Origin: Castellaniella sp049673105
GTDB lineage: Bacteria; Pseudomonadota; Gammaproteobacteria; Burkholderiales; Burkholderiaceae_B
DNA: 64,000 nt
Direction: 5' to 3'
NCBI RefSeq assembly: GCF_049673105.1
Contig: NZ_JBATXG010000026.1
Coordinates: 1 to 64,000, forward strand
In this document: positions 1 through 8,266 of the stretch, one piece after another
Layout: the number at the start of each line of letters is the position of its first letter
Position numbering within the stretch: position 1 is the first letter of the stretch
Notes under the pieces: model-generated
What the model was told of the DNA's origin: nothing
Database searches by the model: none
What the model saw: only the letters and a program-made list of their open reading frames with translations
Made by a program: the position numbers and the translations under genes

Positions 1-93
1 TCGCGTAGGGCCTACGGCTTCAGAAACTTTGAGAATTACCGCATGAGGGTCTTGGCTCAATGCGGCTGGAACGGTGTCATCAACCGTGTCTGA
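1..93 (+). pseudogene. C-terminal end of an ISL3-family transposase (cut by window edge)
   Basis: Reading frame 1 is open from the first base to a TGA at 91-93 and encodes 30 residues. They include AYGFRNFENYRMRVLAQCG, which resembles the extreme C-terminus of ISL3-type DDE transposases. Only this tail is inside the window, so whether the gene is intact cannot be judged. It is followed closely by a terminal inverted-repeat-like sequence. The family call rests on recognising the C-terminal motif. Confidence 0.7.
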
Positions 94-99
94 TGGATG

Positions 100-128
100 C
101 CCATCCCCCGTTAATGGGGTAGAGCCCC
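100..128 (+). mobile_element. Probable right end of the ISL3-type insertion sequence
   Basis: Just after the transposase stop lies a stretch ending in CCCCCGTTAATGGGGTAGAG and CCCC. Read from the other strand it begins GGGGCTCTACCCC, which looks like the terminal inverted repeat of an ISL3-type element. The left end lies outside the window, so the exact boundary and the target duplication cannot be confirmed. Confidence 0.45.
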
Positions 129-178
129 TTGAGGCAGTCAGGCAGACGGCCTGGAGGCTACTTCATTTAATCAAGAAC

Positions 179-253
179 TGGCGCGCCCGACAGGAATCGA
201 ACCTGTATCAGAAGCTTCGGAAACTCCTATTCTATCCATTGAACTACAGGCGC
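179..253 (-). tRNA. tRNA-Arg (anticodon CCG)
   Basis: The minus strand folds into a full cloverleaf of 75 nt. The 7-bp acceptor stem is GCGCCTG with CGGGCGC (one T-G pair), the D stem is GTTC with GAAT, the anticodon loop is TTCCGAA (anticodon CCG, reading CGG), and the T arm is ACAGG-TTCGATT-CCTGT. The discriminator is G and the CCA end is encoded. Its 3' end lies about 50 bp from the insertion-sequence end. Confidence 0.95.
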
Positions 254-458
254 CAGTACCATCGGCTAAGCAGCCGACACCCCCATATCGTTGCAATCCG
301 GGAGGCTCGACATTGTAGCGGGTTTATCCCATCCCTGCAGTGTGCCGGGGCTGTCGCTATAATCGAAGGTTGAGGCCTGTAACAGAACCCGCCAGGCGGC
401 ACGACACTGTCTGCAGTCCAATGGCCGCACTCTATTATCCCAGGACCAGGAACTCATC

Positions 459-1361
459 ATGAGCCTTCAAGAACACTCCGAACACGGGCACGGGCACGAA
501 AGTCCCATCAAGACACCAAAACAGCTGCTGATCACGGTCGTGCTTGCCTTTGTGGTGCCGATCGCGGTCATCATCCTGCTGGTGAACCTGGTGGGCTCGT
601 CGATCCGCACGGGTTACGGATCCGACAGCCAAACCGAAGAATCCATCGCCAAGCGCATCCAGCCTATTGCCGGATTCAAGCTGGTCGATGCCGATGCTCC
701 CAAGGTCTTCAAGACCGGCGAACAAGTCTTCCAATCCACCTGTGCCGCCTGCCACAGCAGCGGTGTGGCCGGTGCGCCGAAATTCGGCGACAAAGACGCC
801 TGGGCTCCCTTCATCAAACAGGGTTTCGAAGACCTGCTCAAGAACGCCATTCACGGGATCGGCGCGATGCCTCCCAAAGGCGGCAACTCCTCGCTGGACG
901 ACTTTGAAGTCGCCCGTGCGGTGGTCTACATGACCAACCAGTCCGGCGCCGACTTCCCCGAACCCACGGAACCTGCTGCTGGTGACCAGGCAGCCGCGTC
1001 GGCGCCCGCCGCCGCTGCGCCTGCCGCTGCCGCCCCGGCGGCTGCTCCTGCGCCGGCTGCTGCCCCCGCTGCCGAGAAACCCGCAGAACAAGCCGCTGCG
1101 CCTAAAGCCGAAGCCACCCAGGTATCCGTGGGCGAAAAAGTCTACAAGTCCGTCTGCATCACCTGCCACAGCACTGGCGTGGCCGGGGCGCCGAAATTTG
1201 GCGACAAAGCCGCTTGGGACCCCTTCATCAAGACCGGTTTGGACAGCATGCTGGCCAAGGCGATTTCCGGTGTAGGCGCCATGCCGCCGCGCGGCGGCTC
1301 GCAGGCGACCGACGACGAACTCAAAGCGGCCATCGAATACATGGTGGACGCGGCCAAATAA
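459..1361 (+). CDS. Membrane-anchored diheme cytochrome c5
   Basis: This 300-residue electron carrier has an N-terminal membrane segment at about residues 23-45, so both haem domains should face the periplasm. Haem site 1 is CAACH (C95, C98, H99) and haem site 2 is CITCH (C233, C236, H237). The axial methionine of each domain is in GAMPPKGG and GAMPPRGG. The two domains are near-repeats (both contain GVAGAPKFGDK) and are joined by an Ala/Pro-rich linker at about residues 168-212. CytC5-type proteins pass electrons to terminal oxidases or nitrogen-oxide reductases; the partner here is unknown. The gene stands alone and ends at a strong terminator. Confidence 0.93.
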   Translation: MSLQEHSEHGHGHESPIKTPKQLLITVVLAFVVPIAVIILLVNLVGSSIRTGYGSDSQTEESIAKRIQPIAGFKLVDADAPKVFKTGEQVFQSTCAACHSSGVAGAPKFGDKDAWAPFIKQGFEDLLKNAIHGIGAMPPKGGNSSLDDFEVARAVVYMTNQSGADFPEPTEPAAGDQAAASAPAAAAPAAAAPAAAPAPAAAPAAEKPAEQAAAPKAEATQVSVGEKVYKSVCITCHSTGVAGAPKFGDKAAWDPFIKTGLDSMLAKAISGVGAMPPRGGSQATDDELKAAIEYMVDAAK

Positions 1362-1385
1362 GCCCCACCTGACTTCACACCCAAA

Positions 1386-1419
1386 CCCCTCGGCCTCCGC
1401 ACGGACCCGAGGGGTTTTT
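1386..1419 (+). terminator. Rho-independent terminator of the cytochrome gene
   Basis: The 8-bp stem CCCCTCGG/CCGAGGGG (1386-1393 with 1407-1414) is followed directly by TTTTT. It lies 25 bp after the cytochrome stop codon. Confidence 0.9.
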
Positions 1420-1464
1420 CTTGCCCTGCGTAAAGACAAGGACACACTAGGGATACCCCGCATG

Positions 1465-1484
1465 ATTCAAACGATCGTTTGAAT
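1465..1484. promoter_or_regulatory. 20-bp perfect palindromic operator (PsrA/FadP TetR-type)
   Basis: ATTCAAACGATCGTTTGAAT is a perfect palindrome. It is followed directly by a plausible -10 box TAGAAT (1485-1490), so a bound repressor would cover the promoter spacer. The core CAAAC-N4-GTTTG resembles sites of TetR-family fatty-acid degradation repressors such as PsrA. An identical copy sits at 34402-34421 in front of the beta-oxidation operon. Confidence 0.8.
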
Positions 1485-1520
1485 TAGAATGAACGGATTA
1501 CTCAGCAGGAGACCCTCCTC

Positions 1521-2498
1521 ATGCCTCACCCCCTAGCGACCTCGCTGCATCAGAACATGACCCTGCCCGTCATGGCGGCGCCGATGTTCATCGTCTCCGG
1601 CCCCGAACTGGTCATCGCGCAATGCGCCAGCGGCATCATCGGTTCCATGCCGGCCCTGAATGCCCGCCCTCAGGAAAAATTGGACGCCTGGCTGACTCAA
1701 ATCGAAGAGGGTCTGGCTGCCTTGCGGGCGGCGGAACCCGACCGGCCCATTCCGCCCTACGCCATCAACCACATCATCCACCAGTCCAATGACCGCCTGC
1801 AGGCGGATCTTGAAACCTGCGCACAGCACCGCGTACCGCTGATCATCACCAGCTTGCGCGCGCCCAACCAGGTCGTAGACGCAGTACACAGCTGGGGCGG
1901 CAAGGTCTTTCATGACGTGACGACGCTGCGGCATGCGCAAAAGGCCATCGAAGCCGGCGTGGACGGTCTGATTCTGGTGTGCGCCGGCGCGGGCGGCCAT
2001 GCCGGGACCTTGTCGCCGTTTGCTCTGCTGGGTGAAGTCCGGCGCATCTTCGACGGCCCCATCTGCCTGTCGGGCGCCATCAGCCGGGGCCAGGATATCC
2101 TGGCCGCGCGCGCCATGGGCGCGGACTTCGCCTACCTGGGCACCCGCTTCATCGCCAGTACCGAAGCCAATGCCCAGGCGGAGTACAAACAGATGATCGT
2201 CGACACCGCTGCCGCCGACATCGTCTACACCCCCTATTTCACCGGCATCCCTGGCAACTATCTAAAACCCTGCGTGCGCAATATCGGCCTGGACCCCGAC
2301 CAACTGCCGGCGGCGCAGGGCACGAATTTCGGCAGCGACAGCAAAAAAGCCTGGCGCGACATCTGGGGGGCGGGCCAAGGCGTAGGCAACATCGACTCCG
2401 TGCTGCCCACGGCGGATATCGTCGCCCGCCTGCGCGAAGAATATCAACAAGCCGCCCTGTCCGTGCGGGATGGCTTTCTCACGGAGACCTGCGCATGA
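1521..2498 (+). CDS. Nitronate monooxygenase / 2-nitropropane dioxygenase family flavoprotein
   Basis: The 325-residue protein has the FMN-binding TIM-barrel pattern of the NMO family: an early AAPMFIVSGPELVIA segment, GAGGHAGTLSPFALL at about residues 155-170, and the phosphate-binding GADFAYLGTRF region near residue 205. NMO enzymes oxidise alkyl nitronates such as propionate 3-nitronate, but many members have unknown substrates. A GGAG-like ribosome site (aggagaccc) precedes ATG 1521. The gene overlaps the next (enoyl-CoA hydratase) by 4 bp and shares its promoter, which carries a fatty-acid-type operator. A role in acyl-CoA or nitro-acid catabolism is therefore possible but inferred. Confidence 0.88.
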   Translation: MPHPLATSLHQNMTLPVMAAPMFIVSGPELVIAQCASGIIGSMPALNARPQEKLDAWLTQIEEGLAALRAAEPDRPIPPYAINHIIHQSNDRLQADLETCAQHRVPLIITSLRAPNQVVDAVHSWGGKVFHDVTTLRHAQKAIEAGVDGLILVCAGAGGHAGTLSPFALLGEVRRIFDGPICLSGAISRGQDILAARAMGADFAYLGTRFIASTEANAQAEYKQMIVDTAAADIVYTPYFTGIPGNYLKPCVRNIGLDPDQLPAAQGTNFGSDSKKAWRDIWGAGQGVGNIDSVLPTADIVARLREEYQQAALSVRDGFLTETCA

Positions 2499-3226
2499 TC
2501 CGCCTGGAACATAATGGCCCGACCCTGGAAATCCTGATTGATCGGCCCGAAAGGCGCAACGCGCTGACCGACGCCATGTACCGCGAAATCGACCAGGCCT
2601 TGCAGGCCGCCGATGCGGATCCCACCTGCTCCGCCGTCATCCTGCACGGCGCGGGCGGACACTTCACGGCGGGCAATGATCTGGCGGAATTCCAGATGCC
2701 GCAAAATAGCCGCGACGTAGGCTCGATCGCCTTTCTGCACACGCTGGCCAGCGTCAATGTGCCGGTCATCGCCGCCGTCCAAGGCCAAGCGGTCGGCGTG
2801 GGCGTCACCTTGCTGGCGCACTGCGATGCCGTCTATGCTGATCGCAGTGCGGTTTTCCGCCTGCCCTTTGTATCGCTGGGCCTATGCCCGGAAGGCGCAT
2901 CCAGCTATCTGCTGCCACGCCTGGCAGGCCCACGCCGCGCCGCCCGGTGGCTGCTGCAGGCCCAGCCCTTTGATGCAGAGGAAGCACTGGCCGGTCAGTT
3001 GCTCAGCGACATCCAGGATGATCCCCTGGCCGCTGCGCGCGCCTGCGCTCAGGCGCTGGCCGCACAACCCGTACAAGCCGTGCGCGCCAGCAAACAGCTG
3101 TTGCGCGCGCCGGATCGTGACACCGTGCACCAGGTGCTGGATGCCGAAGCAACCGTCTTCTTCGAGCGCCTGAAATCCGCCGAGGCTCAGGCAGCCTTCC
3201 AGCGGTTCTTTGCCCGCAAGGGGTAA
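2495..3226 (+). CDS. Enoyl-CoA hydratase/isomerase family protein
   Basis: This 243-residue crotonase-fold protein would hydrate or isomerise enoyl-CoA thioesters in the cytoplasm. Visible family marks are the first oxyanion segment HFTAGNDLAEF at about residues 53-63, the second AVQGQAVGVGVTLLAHCD at about 90-107, and the acidic catalytic region CPEGASSYLLPRL near 130-142. The start ATG overlaps the stop of the nitronate monooxygenase (ATGA), so the two are translationally coupled. The exact substrate cannot be told from sequence. Confidence 0.9.
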   Translation: MIRLEHNGPTLEILIDRPERRNALTDAMYREIDQALQAADADPTCSAVILHGAGGHFTAGNDLAEFQMPQNSRDVGSIAFLHTLASVNVPVIAAVQGQAVGVGVTLLAHCDAVYADRSAVFRLPFVSLGLCPEGASSYLLPRLAGPRRAARWLLQAQPFDAEEALAGQLLSDIQDDPLAAARACAQALAAQPVQAVRASKQLLRAPDRDTVHQVLDAEATVFFERLKSAEAQAAFQRFFARKG

Positions 3227-3358
3227 AGAAAGTCCTTCCACCGGGGCGTGCAAGAAGACAACGCACGCCCCGACAGACATCCCATAAAAACTTGAAAGTT
3301 CACAGGATTGGTGGTTTTCACCACACTTTTCCATCTTTTTGCGCTCTAAAACAAGTGT

Positions 3359-3400
3359 TAGGGTTTACCCCTATCTTTATCCTAGGGTTTACCCTATAAT
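3359..3400 (+). promoter_or_regulatory. Duplicated TAGGG-TTTA-CCC(C)TA motif and -10 box
   Basis: Two copies of an interrupted palindrome lie 24 bp apart centre to centre: TTAGGGTTTACCCCTA at 3359-3373 and a perfect TAGGG-TTTA-CCCTA at 3383-3396. The second overlaps a perfect TATAAT (3395-3400). No good -35 box is seen at 17 bp. This suggests paired activator or repressor sites controlling the small gene at 3443. The cognate regulator is not known to me. Confidence 0.6.
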
Positions 3401-3442
3401 GAACTTGTCGAAAATCTGAAGCTTCTGAAACAGGAGTCAGTT

Positions 3443-3676
3443 ATGAGCTACACCTACACCACCACCCCGAACCTGATGTCTGACGCGCTGGAGCGCGCCT
3501 ACGCCAATACGGTCCTGACTGAATCGCGACCGTTGTCCCTGATGAAGGGTCTGCGCAGCACGGGTCGTGCTCTGCGCCGGGGAGCCAAGGCTGTTGGGCG
3601 CGGCATCACCGCCGTCCTGAATGCCCAAGCCGAAGCGCGTGCACGCAACATGCTGTACAACCGCTCGCCCTGGTAA
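3443..3676 (+). CDS. Small basic protein of unknown function
   Basis: The 77-residue protein has a good ribosome site (caggag) 8 bases before ATG. It is rich in Arg, Lys and Ala, with a likely amphipathic helix around SLMKGLRSTGRALRRG and a second helix up to the C-terminal RNMLYNRSPW. There is no signal peptide or membrane segment. I do not recognise the family; it is only loosely like short arginine-rich DUF1127 proteins. The strong promoter architecture and its own terminator argue that it is a real, regulated gene. Confidence 0.7.
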   Translation: MSYTYTTTPNLMSDALERAYANTVLTESRPLSLMKGLRSTGRALRRGAKAVGRGITAVLNAQAEARARNMLYNRSPW

Positions 3677-3726
3677 TCGGGATGTGGACCGCCAGTCAGG
3701 CGGTCCTGATACGAATTCTCCGTAGG

Positions 3727-3758
3727 GCCGCATCGTCTTTGTGACGGTGCGGCTTTTT
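3727..3758 (+). terminator. Rho-independent terminator of the small gene
   Basis: The 11-bp stem GCCGCATCGTC/GACGGTGCGGC (one G-T pair) has a 5-base loop and is followed by TTTTT. It faces the plus strand and abuts the stop codon of the minus-strand rep gene. Confidence 0.9.
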
Positions 3759-5944
3759 CATCGCTTGAGCAGGTTTTTCAGACTGCTCAGGGCGCGGTCG
3801 GGGTCCATTTCGGCGGCGCCCGGCACCGAGCCGTCCGCCTGTGTCTGCAAACCCATTTCAGCGATAAAGCGCGACGGCTCGCACATCGTGTCCTCGCGCC
3901 CCCGTCGGCGTTTGCGGCACCAGCTGATCTGCAGGGTGCGCTGAGCCCGCGTGATGCCGACATACATCAGGCGACGTTCTTCCTGGATACGGCGCAGTCG
4001 AGCAGCCACCGCCGCCTCGCTGACATCGCCCTCGTCGTCCCCGCCGCGATGCGGCAATAGGCCTTCTTCCACGCCGATCAGATAGACATGGGGGAACTCC
4101 AGGCCTTTGGAGGCATGCAAGGTGGAGAGTTTGACGGCATCGGGCTCATCGTCGTCCGAGCGCTCGAGCATGGTGACCAGCGCCACGTGCTGCACCAGTT
4201 CGAGCAAGGTCATGTCGTCCTCGTCGGCCTTGCGCTTGAGCCATTCCAGCAATTCCAGCACATTGGTCCAGCGTGTCTGGGCCTGGCGCTCGTCGAGCGT
4301 ATCGTAGAGATGACGCTCGTAGCCCATAGCCGCCAACAGGTCATCAAGCACCCTGGCGGCATCGTCTCCGCGCAAACCATCGATGCCCACCGCCGCGCCG
4401 TCCAGGCCGACCGATGTCTGCGGCGCCAGCTGATTGTCCGGCGCGCCGAATTCCGCCCCGGCGGTCGACGGCGCAGGGTCGGGATCGAAAGCCAGCAGAT
4501 CCCCCTGGACCGCCGCCCCCGGCAAAGCAGGCACCGCCCCGCCGCGCCGCGCCGCGCGCGCCTGGAAATGCTGAATAAGATGCACAAAACCGAGCACTGC
4601 CTCGCGCTGGCGAGCAGCGGGCAGCAAGGCCTCGGTCGCTTCGGCAGCGACGGCATACAGCGACACCCCCTGCCGCGCCGCCTCGCTGCCCAGGGCCTGC
4701 AAGGTGCCCTGCCCGATGCCCCGCCGGGGCGTGGTCGCCGCGCGAATGAAAGCGGGGTCTTCGTCTTCGTTGGCGATCAGCCGCAGCCAGGCCAGCACGT
4801 CGCGGATTTCCGCTTTGTCGAAAAAGCTCTGGCCACCCGATACCGTATAGGGGATACGCAGGGTGCGTAAGGCTTGTTCCATGATCCGCGCCTGGTGATT
4901 GCCCCGATACAGCACGGCGAAATCCTTCCATTGTGCCTGACGCTCGAAGCGGGATGCCGACAACCGCATCGCGATGGATTCCGCCTCGATCAGGTCCGAA
5001 TCCATCGGCGTGACGCCAATCGGATCGCCCACCCCCAGGTCGGACCACAGGGTCTTGTCGAAGGTCTTGGGGTTGTGACTGATCACCTGGTTGGCAGCCT
5101 GCAGGATGCGCTGCACCGAACGGTAGTTCTGTTCCAGCTTGATCACTCGCAGCTGCGGGTAGTCGCGCTCCAACTGGGCCAGGTTTTCCACCGTGGCGCC
5201 ACGCCAGGCGTAGATGGCCTGATCATCGTCGCCCACGGCGGTGAGCATGGCCCGGTCGCCGCACAGCAGGCGCACCAGCTGGTACTGGCAGGCGTTGGTG
5301 TCCTGATATTCATCCACCAACAAATACTGTACCCGCGCCTGCCAGCGCTGCCGCACGGATTCATCGTCCTGCAGCAACTGCGCCGGCAGGCGGATCAGAT
5401 CGTCGAAATCGACCGACTGGTAGGCGCGCAATGTGGCTTCGTAGCTGCGATACACGCGCACGGCTTCTGCCTCGTCGGCATCCTGAGCCGCCCGTGCAGC
5501 GCCATCGGGGTCCAGCTGGGCGTTCTTCCACAGGGAAATCGTCTGCTGGACAGCGCGCAGGCGGCCACGGTCGGTCGTCGCCAGCAATTCCTGGATGATG
5601 CCCTGGGCATCGGTGGCGTCCAGGATGGAAAACCCTCGCTTCAGTCCCAACCCTGCGTATTCCTCGCGCAGGAACCGCAGGCCCAGCGAGTGAAAGGTGC
5701 CCACCGTCAGGCCCCGCAGCAATCGAGGATCAACCAAGGTGCGGACGCGCTCGTTCATTTCCCGCGCGGCTTTATTGGTGAAGGTCAGCGCCACCACCTG
5801 ACGCGCCTGATATCCGCATTCGCGCAGCAGATAGGCCATCTTGCGGGTGATCACCCGCGTCTTGCCGCTGCCGGCGCCCGCCAGCACCAGGCAGGGGCCG
5901 TTCAGATAGCGCACCGCTTCGTGCTGGCTGGGGTTCAGATCCAT
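3758..5944 (-). CDS. rep: ATP-dependent DNA helicase Rep (UvrD/Rep family)
   Basis: This 728-residue SF1A helicase unwinds DNA 3' to 5' and helps replication forks past obstacles. Motif I is AGAGSGKT (residues 22-29), motif Ia TFTNKAAREM, motif II VDEYQDT, motif III GDDDQAIYAWRGA, motif IV QNYRS, and motif VI GITRAQ near the end. The opening MDLNPSQHEAV and GPCLVLAGAGSGKTRVIT match Rep better than UvrD. The open frame extends upstream into priA, but the ATG at 5944 fits the family and lies one base after the priA stop. A low-complexity insertion near residues 463-521 makes it longer than E. coli Rep (673). Confidence 0.93.
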   Translation of the reverse strand: MDLNPSQHEAVRYLNGPCLVLAGAGSGKTRVITRKMAYLLRECGYQARQVVALTFTNKAAREMNERVRTLVDPRLLRGLTVGTFHSLGLRFLREEYAGLGLKRGFSILDATDAQGIIQELLATTDRGRLRAVQQTISLWKNAQLDPDGAARAAQDADEAEAVRVYRSYEATLRAYQSVDFDDLIRLPAQLLQDDESVRQRWQARVQYLLVDEYQDTNACQYQLVRLLCGDRAMLTAVGDDDQAIYAWRGATVENLAQLERDYPQLRVIKLEQNYRSVQRILQAANQVISHNPKTFDKTLWSDLGVGDPIGVTPMDSDLIEAESIAMRLSASRFERQAQWKDFAVLYRGNHQARIMEQALRTLRIPYTVSGGQSFFDKAEIRDVLAWLRLIANEDEDPAFIRAATTPRRGIGQGTLQALGSEAARQGVSLYAVAAEATEALLPAARQREAVLGFVHLIQHFQARAARRGGAVPALPGAAVQGDLLAFDPDPAPSTAGAEFGAPDNQLAPQTSVGLDGAAVGIDGLRGDDAARVLDDLLAAMGYERHLYDTLDERQAQTRWTNVLELLEWLKRKADEDDMTLLELVQHVALVTMLERSDDDEPDAVKLSTLHASKGLEFPHVYLIGVEEGLLPHRGGDDEGDVSEAAVAARLRRIQEERRLMYVGITRAQRTLQISWCRKRRRGREDTMCEPSRFIAEMGLQTQADGSVPGAAEMDPDRALSSLKNLLKR

Positions 5945-5945
5945 C

Positions 5946-8048
5946 TCAGATTTCCTGGGGATCGATTTCGACCCCCCAACGCACAGGCCGACCGGAGGCC
6001 AGCGCATCGGCCTGCGGCAGCAACACCCGCAACAGACCATGCAGGGCGCTACGACGAGGCGATTCGAGCAGCAGCTGCGCCCGCTCGACCCGCGCCACCC
6101 GCACGATACGCAGGGGCACTGCATCGTACAGGCATACCCCTGCCGATTCAGGCAAGGCATCGGCCTGCGCCCTGACGGCTCGCAGGAAATCCAAGGCATC
6201 GGCCAGGTGGGTCGCCTGCGCCGTCAGCAAGGCCTGGTTGGAAAACGGCGGCAGCCCCAGATCCTCGCGCTCAGCCAAGGCAGATTCAGCGAAACGGCGG
6301 TAATCATGCCGGCACAGGGTCTGATAGACCAGCTGATCGGGGTAGTCCGTCTGGACCAGGACTTGTGCGCCGCCCGAGCGCCGCCCGGCCCGACCGGCGA
6401 CCTGCATCAGCTGAGCAAACAGGCGTTCCGGTGCGCGAAAATCCTGAGCGAACAGCATGGCGTCGGCATTCAACACCCCGACCAATCCCAGGCGCGCAAA
6501 GTCGTGGCCCTTGGATACCATCTGGGTGCCGACCAGAATATCGGCCTGTCCGGCATGCACCTGGGCAAAGAGCGCTTCGGCGCTGCCCTTGCGACGTGTG
6601 GCATCGGCATCGATACGCAGGATTCGCGCCCGGGGAAAGTATTCACCCAGGAATTCCTCGACGCGCTGCGTCCCCCGCCCCATGGGCTGCAGATCCTGAT
6701 CGCCGCAATCCGGGCAGGCGCGAGGCGCTGGCTGAGCATCGCCGCAATGGTGGCATTGCAGCACCGTCCGCCGGCCCCCAAGCCGGTGCAGCACGGTATG
6801 CGCCGTACAGCGACGGCACTGACTGACCCAGCCGCAGGACACGCACCGCAGCACCGGGGCATAACCCCGCCGGTTCAGAAACACCAGGCTTTGCTCGCCC
6901 TGTTCCAGCCGCGCAGCCAGGGCCTGCAACAGCTGCGGCGTAAAGCCTTGCTCCAATTGCGCCCGGCGCGTATCGATCAGGCGAATATCCGGCAGCGCCT
7001 GGGCCTGGGCGCGATGCGGCAGGGATACCAAGCGGTAGTCCCCACGCTGGGCGCGGCGCCAGGTTTCCAGGGACGGCGTCGCCGAGCCCAGCACGACAGG
7101 GATCCCCAGATCATGCCCCCGCCAGACGGCCAGATCGCGCGCCGAATAGCGCAGCCCGTCTTGCTGCTTGTATGAAGGATCGTGCTCCTCGTCCACCACG
7201 ATCAGGCCCAGGCGCGGCAGGGGCGTCATCAGCGCCAGGCGGGTACCCAGCAACAACACGGCCTGACCACGCGCCGCCCGCAGCCAGGCGCGCAGGCGTT
7301 CGCCTTCGGACAGCCGGCTGTGCAGCACGGCCAGATCACCCGGCGACTGACACAATTGCGTCCGGACGATATGTTCCAGTTGCGGCGTCAGATTGATTTC
7401 CGGCACCAGGATCAGGACCTGCCGCCCCTGATCCAACACCTGACGAGCCAGACGCAGATAGAGTTCGGTCTTGCCGCTGCCGGTCACGCCATGCAAAAGC
7501 GCGACTCCCTTGCCCGCAGCCAGCAAGCCCTGCAACTGATCCAGGGCAGTTTGCTGCCCTGCCGTCAGCGTGACCTGGGTCTGGACGGACTCATCACGCT
7601 GGCCAAGCCGCGCCGTACCGGGCCGGCGATCCGCCCGGCATACCGGCCCGCCGGCTGAACGAGCGCCCGTATAGGCAGCAGGCTTGCGCAAGGGCGGCGG
7701 CAGCACCGGCAACAGCACCTCGCCCAAAGGGCGGTGATAATACTGCGCTGCAAAATCCGCCAGCCGCAACCAATCAGCCGGCATGGGTGGCAGGTCGTCC
7801 AGCACCGCCTCGATCGGGCGCACGCGGTCGGCGGACACAGCGGGTTGTTCCCGCACGGCCCACACCATGCCCACCATGGCCCGACGACCGAACATCACCC
7901 GCACCCGCACCCCCGGCGCCACCGGCGTATCGTGGGAATAGTCAAATAGACCGGGCAAGGGTACATCCAACGCTACCGCCAAATAAACGGGCGCTGCGGC
8001 GCCAGGGACCGCGTCTGGCTCAGGGGAAGAAGCTGCTAAATCAGGCAT
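5946..8048 (-). CDS. priA: Primosomal protein N' (replication restart helicase PriA)
   Basis: The 700-residue SF2 helicase recognises stalled forks and reloads the replisome. It shows the N-terminal DNA-binding domain (VALDVPLPGLFDY), Walker A GVTGSGKTE near residue 186, the DEEHD box near 283, and an inserted zinc-binding domain with paired cysteines (CVSCGW, CRRC, CHHC, CPDC) at about residues 400-450, plus motif VI (QVAGRAGR). The start MPDLAASS at 8048 was chosen; the open frame runs 28 codons further up without supporting homology. It is co-directional with rep, 1 bp apart. A perfect DnaA box lies about 20 bp before the start. Confidence 0.95.
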   Translation of the reverse strand: MPDLAASSPEPDAVPGAAAPVYLAVALDVPLPGLFDYSHDTPVAPGVRVRVMFGRRAMVGMVWAVREQPAVSADRVRPIEAVLDDLPPMPADWLRLADFAAQYYHRPLGEVLLPVLPPPLRKPAAYTGARSAGGPVCRADRRPGTARLGQRDESVQTQVTLTAGQQTALDQLQGLLAAGKGVALLHGVTGSGKTELYLRLARQVLDQGRQVLILVPEINLTPQLEHIVRTQLCQSPGDLAVLHSRLSEGERLRAWLRAARGQAVLLLGTRLALMTPLPRLGLIVVDEEHDPSYKQQDGLRYSARDLAVWRGHDLGIPVVLGSATPSLETWRRAQRGDYRLVSLPHRAQAQALPDIRLIDTRRAQLEQGFTPQLLQALAARLEQGEQSLVFLNRRGYAPVLRCVSCGWVSQCRRCTAHTVLHRLGGRRTVLQCHHCGDAQPAPRACPDCGDQDLQPMGRGTQRVEEFLGEYFPRARILRIDADATRRKGSAEALFAQVHAGQADILVGTQMVSKGHDFARLGLVGVLNADAMLFAQDFRAPERLFAQLMQVAGRAGRRSGGAQVLVQTDYPDQLVYQTLCRHDYRRFAESALAEREDLGLPPFSNQALLTAQATHLADALDFLRAVRAQADALPESAGVCLYDAVPLRIVRVARVERAQLLLESPRRSALHGLLRVLLPQADALASGRPVRWGVEIDPQEI

Positions 8049-8068
8049 CAGGACGGAATGCTCCAGCC

Positions 8069-8077
8069 TGTGGATAA
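8069..8077 (+). promoter_or_regulatory. DnaA box upstream of priA
   Basis: TGTGGATAA is an exact reverse-complement match to the DnaA box TTATNCACA. It lies 21 bp in front of the priA start codon, on one side of an AT-rich stretch (about 8130-8220). Confidence 0.6.
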
Positions 8078-8243
8078 CTTTGTGGAGAAAGAGAGAACAA
8101 AACGGTGAACACCAGCTCTCTCGGCGAGTCAAGATTTACAAAAATACCGAAATTTCTGTATTTTCTGTTATATAACAATAGCTTATGAATAAAACCCAGA
8201 TTTTTTCCAGAAAAATCAGTGTTAACCCCGACTCGGGCAAAAT

Positions 8244-8252
8244 TGTGCATAA
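8244..8252 (+). promoter_or_regulatory. Second DnaA box in the hemE-priA gap
   Basis: TGTGCATAA is a second exact match to the DnaA box, in the same orientation as that at 8069. It lies on the other side of an AT-rich segment that contains the 10-bp palindrome GTTATATAAC. The rest of the 253-bp gap 8049-8301 shows no gene. Confidence 0.6.
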
Positions 8253-8266
8253 GCACAAAAGTCAAG

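Noticed and set aside
968..1085. GC-rich near-repeats in the cytochrome gene taken as a repeat array or CRISPR
   Set aside because: They encode the Ala/Pro linker of the diheme cytochrome; spacing is irregular and no spacer pattern exists. No CRISPR array was seen anywhere in the window.
4088..7175. Plus-strand frames opposite rep and priA
   Set aside because: They are antisense to two well-supported helicase genes and lack recognisable motifs.
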